In this document: positions 26,448 to 34,909 of the stretch, in pieces | Position numbering within the stretch: the first letter of the stretch is position 1 | Layout: the number at the start of each line of letters is the position of its first letter | NCBI GenBank assembly: GCA_028292625.1 | Contig: JAQGLY010000039.1 | Span: 1-53,410, forward strand | Direction: 5' to 3' | Source of the DNA: Herbaspirillum sp. | Lineage (GTDB): Bacteria > Pseudomonadota > Gammaproteobacteria > Burkholderiales > Burkholderiaceae_D | DNA: 53,410 nt | The notes under the pieces: generated by a model | Databases searched by the model: none | What the model was told of the DNA's origin: nothing | Seen by the model: only the letters and a program-made list of their open reading frames with translations | Position numbers and translations under genes: made by a program

Positions 26448-28403
26448 TTAAATCCGCCCCCGTACCGTCACCGCCAGATTATCCGCGCCCAATTGCTCCA
26501 GCCCCAGGCACTCCGCTCCCAAAGCCTGCGCCAACTGCGCCGCCCGCCCCAGCCGCAGATAGCCGCTTTCGGTATCCAGCACCAGCGCCGCGGCGCCCGT
26601 GGCGGCCAATTGCTCAGCCAGCGCCAAGCTCTCGCGCCATGCGTCGCCGCCGGCGATCAGCGGCACGTTGGCCTTGCCGTCGCTCAACAACACCAGCAGC
26701 GGCGCGCATTCGGCGCCGGCCTGCAATACCGTGTCAAGCGCCAGTTGCAGCGCATGCGGCAGCGGCGTGCGGCCGCCGGTCGGCAAGTCGCGCAAACCCT
26801 GTTCGGCGCGCTCGACGCTGCGGGTCGGCGCCAGCAGCAAGGCCGCATCGGCGCCGCCGAAGGCGATCACCGCCACTTCGTCGCGCCGTTGATAGGCGTC
26901 GGTCAACAAGCTCAGCACCGCGCCCTTGACCGCCTCCATGCGCCGCTGCGCCGCCATCGACGCCGATGCATCGACAATGAACAGAATCAGGCTGGCGCGC
27001 TTGCCGGCCTTGACCTGGCGATGCAGATCGGCTTTGCCGACGGTCAACGCTGCCGGAGCTTGTGCGCCGTTTTGCGCTACGTGTCTCAGCGCGGCGCTGC
27101 GCAGCGTGGCGCCTACGGCCAGGCTGTCCGGATGTTCGTCGGGCACGGCGCGCAGCATCCGGCCGCGGCTGGCGTCGGCGACATCGTTGCGGCGGCCGGC
27201 GATGCCCTGCGCGTTCAGATTGTCGATGCTGATGCGCGGCGCGGCGGGCGCGGCGGCGGCGGAGAACAGGCGCTGCTGCGCCTGCTGGCTCTGCCGGTCT
27301 TTTTCGTCTTCGGTCGGGCTGGCCTGCTCACCGCAACCGGGAGACGGCTCCTGTCCATCGGGAGAGGACGGCGACGGTGGCTGCGGCGGTTCGCCGCACG
27401 CCTCCTGCATCAGATTGTCCAGCTTGTCTTTATCCAGCCCCGGCTGTTCGAACGGTTTGCGGCGACGCCGGTGCGGCAACGCCAGTTCGGCGGCGGCGCG
27501 CACGTCGTCCGGGGTCGCGGCCAGACGGCTGTCCAGCGCGGCCAAGGCCCGCGCCGCCTTGTGCATCACGATATCGGCGCGCAGACTGGCGACTTCGAAT
27601 TCGCAGCAAATCTGTCCGATCAAGTCGAGCAGCGCATCGCTCAGGCTTACCTTCGGCAGCAATTGCTGCGCGGTCTGCAATTGCAGGCGCAAACCATCCT
27701 GCTGCGCCTGCCATGCGTGGGCAAACGCGCCCGGATCGGCTTCGAACGCCATGCGCCGCCGCACGACTTCGGCGCGCTGGGTTTTATCAGTGGGTGCGCC
27801 GACTTCGACCATCAGACCGAAACGGTCCAGCAGTTGCGGACGCAAATCGCCCTCTTCCGGATTCATCGTGCCGATCAGCGTAAACCGCGCCGGGTGGCTC
27901 AGCGACAGGCCTTCGCGCTGCACCGAATTGACGCCCATCGCGGCGGCATCCAGCAGCACGTCGACCAGATGGTCGGCCAGCAGATTGACTTCGTCGATAT
28001 ATAGAATGCCGCGATGCGCGGCGGCCAGCAGCCCCGGCTGGAAGGCGCGCTGCGCGCCCTGCAATGCGCGTTCCAGATCCAGCGTGCCGAGCACCCTGTC
28101 TTCGGTCGCGCCCAGCGGCAGCGTGACGAACGGCGCTTCGGACGCCTGCGCGGGGGGCGCCGATGGATCGTTGCACACGGCGCAGATCGCGCATGGCGCG
28201 TCGGGCGCGCAATTGAATGCGCAGCCGGCGATGCGCGCCACCGGCGGCAGCACGGCCGTCAGCGCACGCGCCGCGGTGCTTTTGGCGCTGCCCTTGTCGC
28301 CGCGGATCAGCACGCCGCCCAGGCTTTTGTCGACCGCGCACAGCAGCAATGCGGTTTTCAGCTGCGGCTGGCCGACGATGGCGCTGAAGGGGAAATCGTT
28401 CAT
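26448..28403 (-). CDS. Fused ChlI/ChlD-type chelatase subunit (AAA+ and VWA) acting with CobN
   Basis: This 651-residue protein has an AAA+ domain at residues 1-~330 with P-loop RGDKGSAKSTAARAL (34-48), a four-cysteine cluster CAFNCAPDAPCAICAVC, GILYIDEVNLLADHLVD and IGTMNPEEGDLRPQLLDRFG. A Pro/Ser/Gln/Glu-rich acidic linker follows. The C-terminal VWA domain has the MIDAS motif DASAS near residue 475 and TGGRTPLPHAL. Magnesium-chelatase-like ChlI-ChlD proteins replace CobS/CobT as the ATPase partner of CobN in many bacteria. The ATG overlaps the cobN stop (TGATG), supporting that pairing. No chlorophyll genes are present. Confidence 0.92.
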   Translation of the reverse strand: MNDFPFSAIVGQPQLKTALLLCAVDKSLGGVLIRGDKGSAKSTAARALTAVLPPVARIAGCAFNCAPDAPCAICAVCNDPSAPPAQASEAPFVTLPLGATEDRVLGTLDLERALQGAQRAFQPGLLAAAHRGILYIDEVNLLADHLVDVLLDAAAMGVNSVQREGLSLSHPARFTLIGTMNPEEGDLRPQLLDRFGLMVEVGAPTDKTQRAEVVRRRMAFEADPGAFAHAWQAQQDGLRLQLQTAQQLLPKVSLSDALLDLIGQICCEFEVASLRADIVMHKAARALAALDSRLAATPDDVRAAAELALPHRRRRKPFEQPGLDKDKLDNLMQEACGEPPQPPSPSSPDGQEPSPGCGEQASPTEDEKDRQSQQAQQRLFSAAAAPAAPRISIDNLNAQGIAGRRNDVADASRGRMLRAVPDEHPDSLAVGATLRSAALRHVAQNGAQAPAALTVGKADLHRQVKAGKRASLILFIVDASASMAAQRRMEAVKGAVLSLLTDAYQRRDEVAVIAFGGADAALLLAPTRSVERAEQGLRDLPTGGRTPLPHALQLALDTVLQAGAECAPLLVLLSDGKANVPLIAGGDAWRESLALAEQLAATGAAALVLDTESGYLRLGRAAQLAQALGAECLGLEQLGADNLAVTVRGRI

Positions 28404-31400
28404 GGCTTTACTTTCATCTTGGCATGGCCGGCCGGCGATTCCACACGCGACGCTTCGCCGCGCGATTCGAGCAGCGTTTCGCTGTCCAGATACAGTTCGC
28501 GCAATGCGTCCAGCGTGGCCGGATCGGGCTCGGCCCACATGCCGCGCGCGGCCGCTTCCAGCAAGCGTTCGGCGATCGCGTTTTGCGCCCATGGATTGGC
28601 TTCGCGCAGAAATTCCCGCATCGCGGGGTCGAAGGCGTAGGTTTGCGCCACCTGGCTGTACATCCAGTCCTCCATGACCTGCGCGGTGGCGTCGTAGCCG
28701 AACAGATAATCGACGGTGGCGGTCAGTTCCAGGCCGCCCTTGTAGCCGTGGCGGCGGATGCTGTCCAGCCATTTCGGATTGACCACGCGCGAGCGGAATA
28801 CGCGCAGCGCTTCTTCCTTCAGATCGCGCACCTGCGCGCGCGCCGGGTCGTGACTGTCGCCGAAATAATGGCGCGGCTGGCGGCCGGTCAGCGCGCGGAT
28901 GGTGGCGATCATGCCGCCGTGAAATTGCAAATAATCGTCGCTGTCGAAAATATCGTGCTCGCGATTGTCCTGGTTGTGCAGCGCTACCTGCACGCTCGCC
29001 AGCCGCACGCGGAAGGCGTCGCGCTGATCGCTGCCCTGCGTGGCGCGGGTATACGCATAACCGCCCCAGTTGATGTAAGCCTGCGCGAAGTCGGCGTCGG
29101 TCTGCCAGTTCTTTTCCTGGATCAGCGGCAGGATGCCGGCGCCGTAGCTGCCGGGCTTGGCGCCGAAGATGCGATAACCGGCGCGCTCCGCCGCTTCGGC
29201 GGGCGGCGTTCCCTGCCGCAGCCAGTCGCCCAGCTCGGCCAGGTAATGCTTGCGCACGAAATTCTGTTCCACCGGCTCGTCCAGCGTCAGCACCGCGTTG
29301 ACCGCGTCGTCGACCAGTTCGATCAATTGCGGGAACGCATCGCGGAAGAAACCGCTGATGCGCACCGTCACGTCGATGCGCGGCCGGCCCAGCTGCGCCA
29401 GCGGGATCACTTCGACGCCGGTCAATTGGCGATTCTCGGCGCGCCATAGCGGACGCACGCCGAGCAGCGCCAGGATCTGCGCCACGTCGTCGCCGTGCGT
29501 GCGCATCGCGCTGGTTCCCCAGACGCTGATGGCGACGCTTTCCGGATAGGCGCCGGTTTCGCGCAGATGCCGTTGCAGCACTTCATTGCATAATTGCTGG
29601 CCGACACGCCAGGCCGATTTAGACGGCACGCTGCGCGGATCGACCGAATAGAAATTGCGGCCGGTGGGCAGGATATGCGCCATGCCGCGCGTCGGCGATC
29701 CGCTGGGGCCGGCCGGGATATAGCCGCCGGACAGCCCGTTCAGCAAATTGCCGATTTCGTCCGACGCGCGCGCCAGATTCGGAACCAGTTGGCCGCAGGC
29801 GAACTGGAGCACGCGGCGCAAGGCGCTGAAGTCCGGAACCGATGGTGGCGCGGTGCGGCTCGCCGAGGGCTGCGGCGCGATCGTCGGCTTGGCTGCGCTC
29901 CCTTCGCGGCTGCGTTTTTGGACTTGCGCAAAAACGCTGCCGCGCGCGCGCACCGGCGCGACCGGTTGCAGCAAGGCTTGCGCCGCGCCCGCGCCGTCGA
30001 TGTCGAGGCCGTTGAAGGTTTCCATCAATACCGCATCGATGGTGGTGCTTTCGAACGCATGTTGCTGCAATCCGGCAAATAGCCGCACTGACAAGGTTTC
30101 GACTGCTTCGAGCGCGTCGGCGCGGGTCGCCACCGGCCGCTGCGCCAACCGCGCCAGCGCGCCGGCGACGTTCAGCCGGCGGCCTTTCTGCTCCAGCAGC
30201 ATGTCGATTTTCAAGCCGAACAGGCGCGCGATTTCTTCCTGCAAGCCGGGCACTTCCTGATTCGGCAGACGGGTCAGCGACACCAGCATGTCGACCATCT
30301 GCGCATGATTGGGCGCCTGCCCCAGAATGTGCAGGCCGTCCCGGATCTGCGCTGCGCCGAGTTCGCACAGATAACCGTCGAGATCCTCGATCAGATGCGC
30401 GACGTCGGCGCCGCCCATCGCGGCCAGCTGCGCGGGCAGTCCGGCTTCGCCGTGGCCGCCGTGATCATGGTCGTGGCCATCGTGATGGTCGTGATGGCCG
30501 TGGTCGTCGTGGTCATGGCCGTGATCGTGATCGTGATGCAGCAACCTTGCCTGCAAATCCGCATTCAGATTGGTCTTCTTCACCAGATCCCAGATCTGCT
30601 GCTGCAACAACGGCAGCTTGCCGGGATCCAGCACCTCGACCTGGTAATACTCGTCGACCAGCTGCGTCAGTTGCGCCAGCTCGCCGTAAGTGTCGGCGGT
30701 GGTCATCGGCGGCGTCAGGTGATCGACGATCACCGCGTGCGCGCGCCGCTTGGCCTGCGCGCCTTCGCCGGGATCGTTGATGATGAATGGATAAAACAGC
30801 GGCATGTCGGCCAGCAGCGCATCAGGAAAACATTGTTCCGACAAGCCGACGCCTTTGCCCGGCAGCCATTCCAGCGTGCCGTGCTTGCCGACGTGAACGA
30901 TCGCGTCGGCGCGCCAGGTATCGCGCAACCAGCGGTACAGCGCGTAATAGTGATGCGTGGGCGGCAGATCCGGCTGGTGATAGATCGCATCCGGGTCCAT
31001 GCCGTAACCGCGCGGCGGCTGCAATGCGACCAAGGTATTGCCCAGTTCAATGCCGGCGATGGCCAAGTGGTCGTCATGCACATACGCCGCGCCGGGCGCC
31101 GGTCCCCATTGGGCAATCATTTTCTGTTGCATATCGGACGGCAGATCGGCCAGCCATGAGGCGTACTGCCGTGCCGGGACGCGGCCCACCGCCTGCGTTA
31201 GCTGTTGGGCGCTCAGATAGGTCTCGTCGTACGAACAGCAATCGATCAGGGCATGGATCAGCGCGCTGCCGCTGTCGGGCAAATCGCCGACGCGATAACC
31301 GGCATCCCGCATCGCGCTCAGAATATGCATCAGCGATGCGGGCGAATCGAGGCCGACCGCATTGCCGATCTGCGCCGCCTTGCTGTTGGAATTGGTGAAG

Positions 31401-32596
31401 ATGAAAGCGATCCGCTTGTCGGCGTTGGACAGCGTTTTGAGCCGCGCCAGCCGCGCCGCCAGACCGGCGATGCGGCGCACCCGGTCGGCCAGCGGGCGGT
31501 ATTCGATCATGCGCTCGGCGGCGCCCGCGGCGGGACCTTCCACCGCTTCCTTGAACGATAGCGGTACCGTGATGATGCGGCCGTCGAATTCCGGCAGCAC
31601 CACATTCATCGCCGCATCCAGCGGATGCATGCCGCGCGCCGATTGGCGCCAGTGCTCGAGCGTCATGCCGCTGGTCATCGCCTGCAACACCGGCACGTTC
31701 AAGCGTTCCAGCGCCGCCACCGACCAGCCGGCCGGGGTGACGCCGCCGGCGGTGATCTCGCCCATCGCGAACGCGGTGGTATTGATCAGAACGGCAATCC
31801 GCGCTTGTTGGAAAAAGGCCAGCGCGGTCGGCAACGGCCCATCCGCGTCCCCGCCGCCGGCGCGCAGCGAGGAAGTAAATACCGGCAGCACATTCATGCC
31901 CTGCCGTTCCAGCGCATCGATCAGCGCGTCGATGAAACGGGTATTGCCGCTGATCCAGTGCGCGCGATAAAACACGACGCCGACACCGGGCCTGGATGCA
32001 TCGTGCCGCGCCAGCCATTCGCGCACGCCGTCGCCCTGGGCCAGATCGGGATGGTAAATGCCGTGTTCGGGCAGCGCCTGCACCGGCTCGTAGCCGAAAC
32101 CGCTCAGCAACAGCCGATCCGACAGATAGCGCAGCAACTGCGCCAGATTGAGACTGCCGCCGGCCTGGAAATACGCCATCGCCTGCTGCAAGACGTCCGG
32201 CGGCACGGTGGATACCGCCGCCAATTCCGGGTCCGTTTCGCCGGCGCCGCTGACGGCGATCAGAAACACGCGGTTGGCCCGCGCCGCGCGCAGCAGTTCG
32301 GAAAAACCGGGAATGCCGCCGAGACGCCCCAGCACGCGCAATACGATGATGCGCACGCCGGACAATTCGCCCTGCAGCAGCGCGGCCATGTCCGCATCGC
32401 TGTGCAGGGCCTGCAGATCGATGCCGGTCACCTGGGCGAACTCCTCCGGCATTTGCGTCAATGCGTGATGCAGCACCGTCAGATCGTTGGCGGCATGGGT
32501 CAGCAGCGCGATGGCGGCGCGCCTGCCGAAGGAGGCGGTAGATGGCGAAGCGAGCGAGGGTGCGCCGACGGCGGATTCAGACATGCTGACTTTCAT
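28400..32596 (-). CDS. cobN: Cobaltochelatase large subunit CobN with histidine-rich insertion
   Basis: This 1398-residue protein belongs to the CobN/ChlH family, which inserts cobalt into hydrogenobyrinate a,c-diamide. Landmarks are HGTLEWLPGKGVGLSEQCFP, PFIINDPGEGAQAKRRAHAV, YIPAGPSGSPTRG, TGRNFYSVDPRSVPSKSAW and GAKPGSYGAGILPLI. CobN proteins are usually 1200-1300 residues. Part of the extra length is a His/Asp-rich loop at about 684-716, starting HHDHDHGHDHDDHGHHDHH, probably binding or buffering metal. ATGs at 32596 and 32584 are both possible starts; neither has a strong ribosome site. It is the second gene after the riboswitch. Confidence 0.95.
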   Translation of the reverse strand: MKVSMSESAVGAPSLASPSTASFGRRAAIALLTHAANDLTVLHHALTQMPEEFAQVTGIDLQALHSDADMAALLQGELSGVRIIVLRVLGRLGGIPGFSELLRAARANRVFLIAVSGAGETDPELAAVSTVPPDVLQQAMAYFQAGGSLNLAQLLRYLSDRLLLSGFGYEPVQALPEHGIYHPDLAQGDGVREWLARHDASRPGVGVVFYRAHWISGNTRFIDALIDALERQGMNVLPVFTSSLRAGGGDADGPLPTALAFFQQARIAVLINTTAFAMGEITAGGVTPAGWSVAALERLNVPVLQAMTSGMTLEHWRQSARGMHPLDAAMNVVLPEFDGRIITVPLSFKEAVEGPAAGAAERMIEYRPLADRVRRIAGLAARLARLKTLSNADKRIAFIFTNSNSKAAQIGNAVGLDSPASLMHILSAMRDAGYRVGDLPDSGSALIHALIDCCSYDETYLSAQQLTQAVGRVPARQYASWLADLPSDMQQKMIAQWGPAPGAAYVHDDHLAIAGIELGNTLVALQPPRGYGMDPDAIYHQPDLPPTHHYYALYRWLRDTWRADAIVHVGKHGTLEWLPGKGVGLSEQCFPDALLADMPLFYPFIINDPGEGAQAKRRAHAVIVDHLTPPMTTADTYGELAQLTQLVDEYYQVEVLDPGKLPLLQQQIWDLVKKTNLNADLQARLLHHDHDHGHDHDDHGHHDHHDGHDHDHGGHGEAGLPAQLAAMGGADVAHLIEDLDGYLCELGAAQIRDGLHILGQAPNHAQMVDMLVSLTRLPNQEVPGLQEEIARLFGLKIDMLLEQKGRRLNVAGALARLAQRPVATRADALEAVETLSVRLFAGLQQHAFESTTIDAVLMETFNGLDIDGAGAAQALLQPVAPVRARGSVFAQVQKRSREGSAAKPTIAPQPSASRTAPPSVPDFSALRRVLQFACGQLVPNLARASDEIGNLLNGLSGGYIPAGPSGSPTRGMAHILPTGRNFYSVDPRSVPSKSAWRVGQQLCNEVLQRHLRETGAYPESVAISVWGTSAMRTHGDDVAQILALLGVRPLWRAENRQLTGVEVIPLAQLGRPRIDVTVRISGFFRDAFPQLIELVDDAVNAVLTLDEPVEQNFVRKHYLAELGDWLRQGTPPAEAAERAGYRIFGAKPGSYGAGILPLIQEKNWQTDADFAQAYINWGGYAYTRATQGSDQRDAFRVRLASVQVALHNQDNREHDIFDSDDYLQFHGGMIATIRALTGRQPRHYFGDSHDPARAQVRDLKEEALRVFRSRVVNPKWLDSIRRHGYKGGLELTATVDYLFGYDATAQVMEDWMYSQVAQTYAFDPAMREFLREANPWAQNAIAERLLEAAARGMWAEPDPATLDALRELYLDSETLLESRGEASRVESPAGHAKMKVKP

Positions 32597-32613
32597 GGGA
32601 AACAGGCGGCGGA

Positions 32614-32943
32614 TCAGTCGTCGCGGACATCGGTATCGCCGCTGCCGAGGCGATGGAAAATCAGATCTTCGACTTCGCGTCCGTGTTCCAGATGCTCGCC
32701 GATAATCCGGTCCAGCGCCGCTTCGTCGCGGCAGCGATACCAGGTGCCTTCCGGATACACCAGCAGAATCGGTCCCTGGTTCTTGCAGGCGACCATGCAA
32801 TGGGTGCGGGTGCGTTTGACACGCAGCTCGGGCAGCGCATCGATTTTGTCGCCCATCAACTCGAACATCGCCTGCGAGCGTTCGCCGTTTTCGGTGCAGC
32901 GTGGGCCGACGCACATGAAGACATGTCTGGTGTGGGTTCTCAT
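32614..32943 (-). CDS. Thioredoxin-like 2Fe-2S ferredoxin, first gene of the cobalamin operon
   Basis: This is a 109-residue small protein of the (2Fe-2S) thioredoxin-like ferredoxin family. Cysteines at 11, 16, 49, 53 and 71 occur in HVFMCVGPRC and THCMVACKNQGP, followed by PEGTWYRC. Such proteins are often the first gene of cobalamin operons before cobN and may donate electrons for cobalt reduction; the precise role is not established by the sequence. GGAAAG lies six bases before the ATG at 32943; a second ATG three bases upstream is possible. It begins about 110 bases after the presumed riboswitch terminator. Confidence 0.85.
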   Translation of the reverse strand: MRTHTRHVFMCVGPRCTENGERSQAMFELMGDKIDALPELRVKRTRTHCMVACKNQGPILLVYPEGTWYRCRDEAALDRIIGEHLEHGREVEDLIFHRLGSGDTDVRDD

Positions 32944-33052
32944 CATCTTTCCATCATCGGCAAATGTTGCCGAATGCACAGAAGTGCGCCGCCGCATGCG
33001 AATCGCGCCACGACGGACAGCGGCATCCGATGCGGAAGCCGCCTGCTAAAAA

Positions 33053-33094
33053 AAGAAGGAAAAAACGACGGGTGCGCAGCAAGGCAAACCGTCT
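33053..33094 (-). terminator. Probable rho-independent terminator, expression platform of the riboswitch
   Basis: Read on the minus strand, GACGG and CCGTC pair around a partly paired ~17-base interior (TGC/GCA) and are followed directly by G then TTTTTT, with a second T-run a few bases on. It lies between the cobalamin aptamer and the first gene of the operon, where a regulated terminator is expected. The stem is short, so confidence is moderate. Confidence 0.5.
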
Positions 33095-33129
33095 GAATCG
33101 CCCTCCGCGATCAAACTCACCGACAACGC

Positions 33130-33396
33130 CTCAGGCCGGTCTCCGGGCTCACGAGTCGACTGCATGAAGGCCGCGCGATACGCAGACCTGCCGTAGTCCG
33201 GATTTGCGCCTTCCCATGCGATGCACAGTGGCCTGTTGCAAATGCCGTTACTCGATTACCGTTGCGGGGGCAGCGTCGGATTTGCCGACGGTTGTTTCAA
33301 ATAAGCAATATTTCGCTTGGGTGATGACGACCGGCACACCGACTTCCCGTTTAATTTCACCGGCGACTGCCGATGAAACACCTGAAGTTTTGCTAC
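33130..33396 (-). promoter_or_regulatory. Cobalamin riboswitch
   Basis: On the minus strand the conserved core is readable in order: GCCGGTGAAA, ACGGGAAGTCGGTG, GCCCCCGCAACGGTAA, the B12 box GCCACTG...GGGAAGGC (33206-33232 on the plus strand), then AGCCCGGAGACCGGCC. This is the adenosylcobalamin-sensing aptamer. It lies between a promoter and the 2Fe-2S/cobN gene start, so it should repress the long biosynthetic operon when coenzyme B12 is plentiful. The cobT-cobS-cobC unit lies upstream of it and would not be controlled by it. Confidence 0.95.
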
Positions 33397-33402
33397 CCGC
33401 GC

Positions 33403-33431
33403 AGTATAGGGGGCGGCCTTTGAAGTTGCAA
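33403..33431 (-). promoter_or_regulatory. Sigma70-type promoter of the cobalamin operon
   Basis: On the minus strand TTGCAA (33431-33426) and TATACT (33408-33403) are separated by exactly 17 bases. Predicted transcription would begin near 33396, right at the 5' edge of the riboswitch. The promoter lies just downstream of the stop codon of the cobC phosphatase gene (33450), so transcription from cobT-cobS-cobC may also read into it. Confidence 0.7.
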
Positions 33432-33449
33432 GCGCGGCAGGGGAACGAT

Positions 33450-34010
33450 TCAGGCCGACAGCGGCTGCCAGAGCACGACTTCGCCATAGGCCGGCGTGCG
33501 GCCGGCGGTCGCCGCGGTCTCGGCGATTTGCGCAATCGTCCGGTCCGGCGCGCATGCCGTGAGCACGCGTATCGGACCCGCATGGCAAACCACGATGGTT
33601 TCCGGATCGTTGCGTTGCAGCAGCATCAGATAGAACGCATGCAGCCGCTCCGTCATCTGCCGCAGGCTTTCGCCGCCGCCGGGCCGGTAGTCGAGCCGGT
33701 CGGCCGCCCAGGCATCGACATCGGCCCGGGCGATGGCGTCCCAGCGCTGCATTTCCCAGGCGCCGAAATGCATCTCCACCAGCCGCGCATCGAAGATCGG
33801 CGCAACGCTCGGCAGCGCGCGCGCCAGGTCGGCGCAGCGCTGCAAGGGGCTGGCGAATACGGGGACCCGGGCCGGGGGGGACGGCAGCAGCGGCAAGGCG
33901 TCGGCCAGCGTTTGGGCCAGGCGATCCGGCGCGCATAGCAGATCGCTGCTGCCGTAGCATATGCCAGGGTCGATTAGAGGCGGCGGGTGACGGACTAGAT
34001 AGATGCGCAT
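33450..34010 (-). CDS. cobC: Alpha-ribazole phosphatase (histidine phosphatase family)
   Basis: This 186-residue phosphoglycerate-mutase-fold enzyme has the catalytic histidine in YLVRHPPPLIDPG, then FASPLQRCADLARAL, VEMHFGAWEMQRWD and the second histidine in VVCHAGPIRVL. The RHPPP in place of the usual RHG is common in the CobC branch. It removes phosphate from alpha-ribazole or adenosylcobalamin phosphate at the end of nucleotide-loop assembly. The start at 34010 gives a normal N-terminus; upstream codons in frame do not resemble the family. It is the last gene of cobT-cobS-cobC. Confidence 0.9.
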   Translation of the reverse strand: MRIYLVRHPPPLIDPGICYGSSDLLCAPDRLAQTLADALPLLPSPPARVPVFASPLQRCADLARALPSVAPIFDARLVEMHFGAWEMQRWDAIARADVDAWAADRLDYRPGGGESLRQMTERLHAFYLMLLQRNDPETIVVCHAGPIRVLTACAPDRTIAQIAETAATAGRTPAYGEVVLWQPLSA

Positions 34011-34104
34011 GGATACTTGGGAAAATAGCTGAGTTTTACCTGTTGCGGTGATCCGCCTCCGACCGAAAAACGCAAAGGATGCCGGGACAAGTCCGAAAAC
34101 AAGA

Positions 34105-34878
34105 TCAAAACGGCAACGCCGCGGCCAAGCCCAGATACAACATGATTTCGGCAACCTGCTGCACCGCCCCCAGACAATCCCCGGTGTAGCCGCCGATGCG
34201 CCGCATGAACAGCCGCGCCAGCAGCCAGGTCGAGCCGCACGCCAACAGCATGCCGAACACCATGCCGGACCACGGCAGCCAGCCGCCGATACCCAGCGCC
34301 AGCGGCGCCGGCAACACAGTCAACAGCCCGATCGCGCAATCGCGCCGGCCGATTTTTTGCGACACCAGCGCCGCCGCCTTGCCCTCGGTCCGGGCATACG
34401 GCAAGGCGCGCACCAGCGGAAGGCAGGCCAGCCGCGACCAGGGATGCCCCAGCAGCAGTGCGGCCCACACCGTATGGCCGGGCAACGCCATCAACGCCGC
34501 GCACTTCAACGCCAGCGTCAAACCCACCCCTAGTACCCCGAACACGCCGATATGCGAATCGCGCATGATCCCCAGAATACGCCCGGCGCCGCCGCCCGCG
34601 CCGAAACCGTCGCAGGCGTCGGCCATCCCGTCTTCGTGTATGGCGCCGGTCAGCAGAATGCCTGCCGCCGTTGCCGCCAGCACCGCTATCGGCTGCGGCC
34701 AGAGTTGCGCGGCCAGCGCATAGACGCCGATGGCCAGCGCCGCCACCACCCAGCCGACCGCAGGAAAATAGCGCATCGCCTGACGCTGCCAGGCGGCGTC
34801 GAAGCCGACCCAGCCCGGCGTCGGCAGACGCGTAAAAAATTGCAGCGCCAGAAACCACAAACGCAATTGATGCCGCAT
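34105..34878 (-). CDS. cobS: Adenosylcobinamide-GDP ribazoletransferase (cobalamin synthase)
   Basis: This is a 257-residue inner-membrane protein with about six hydrophobic segments. LALQFFTRLPTPG, TGAIHEDGMADACDGFGAGG (acidic metal-binding motif), RILGIMRDSHIGVFGVLG and RIGGYTGDCLGAVQQV are diagnostic. It joins adenosylcobinamide-GDP to alpha-ribazole. The ATG at 34878 is chosen for the family-like N-terminus. The gap to cobT is 31 bases and to cobC 94 bases, so the three form one transcription unit. Confidence 0.95.
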   Translation of the reverse strand: MRHQLRLWFLALQFFTRLPTPGWVGFDAAWQRQAMRYFPAVGWVVAALAIGVYALAAQLWPQPIAVLAATAAGILLTGAIHEDGMADACDGFGAGGGAGRILGIMRDSHIGVFGVLGVGLTLALKCAALMALPGHTVWAALLLGHPWSRLACLPLVRALPYARTEGKAAALVSQKIGRRDCAIGLLTVLPAPLALGIGGWLPWSGMVFGMLLACGSTWLLARLFMRRIGGYTGDCLGAVQQVAEIMLYLGLAAALPF

Positions 34879-34909
34879 GCCGCGCTCCGCAGCTTCGGAA
34901 CGCCCGGCG

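Noticed and set aside
26448..28403. Magnesium chelatase for chlorophyll synthesis
   Set aside because: No other bacteriochlorophyll gene is present and the gene overlaps cobN, so it is better read as the CobN partner.
30305..31159. Plus-strand frame opposite cobN with a Val/Met/Ile-rich stretch resembling membrane helices
   Set aside because: The apparent hydrophobic run is simply the complement of the His/Asp codons of the CobN insertion.
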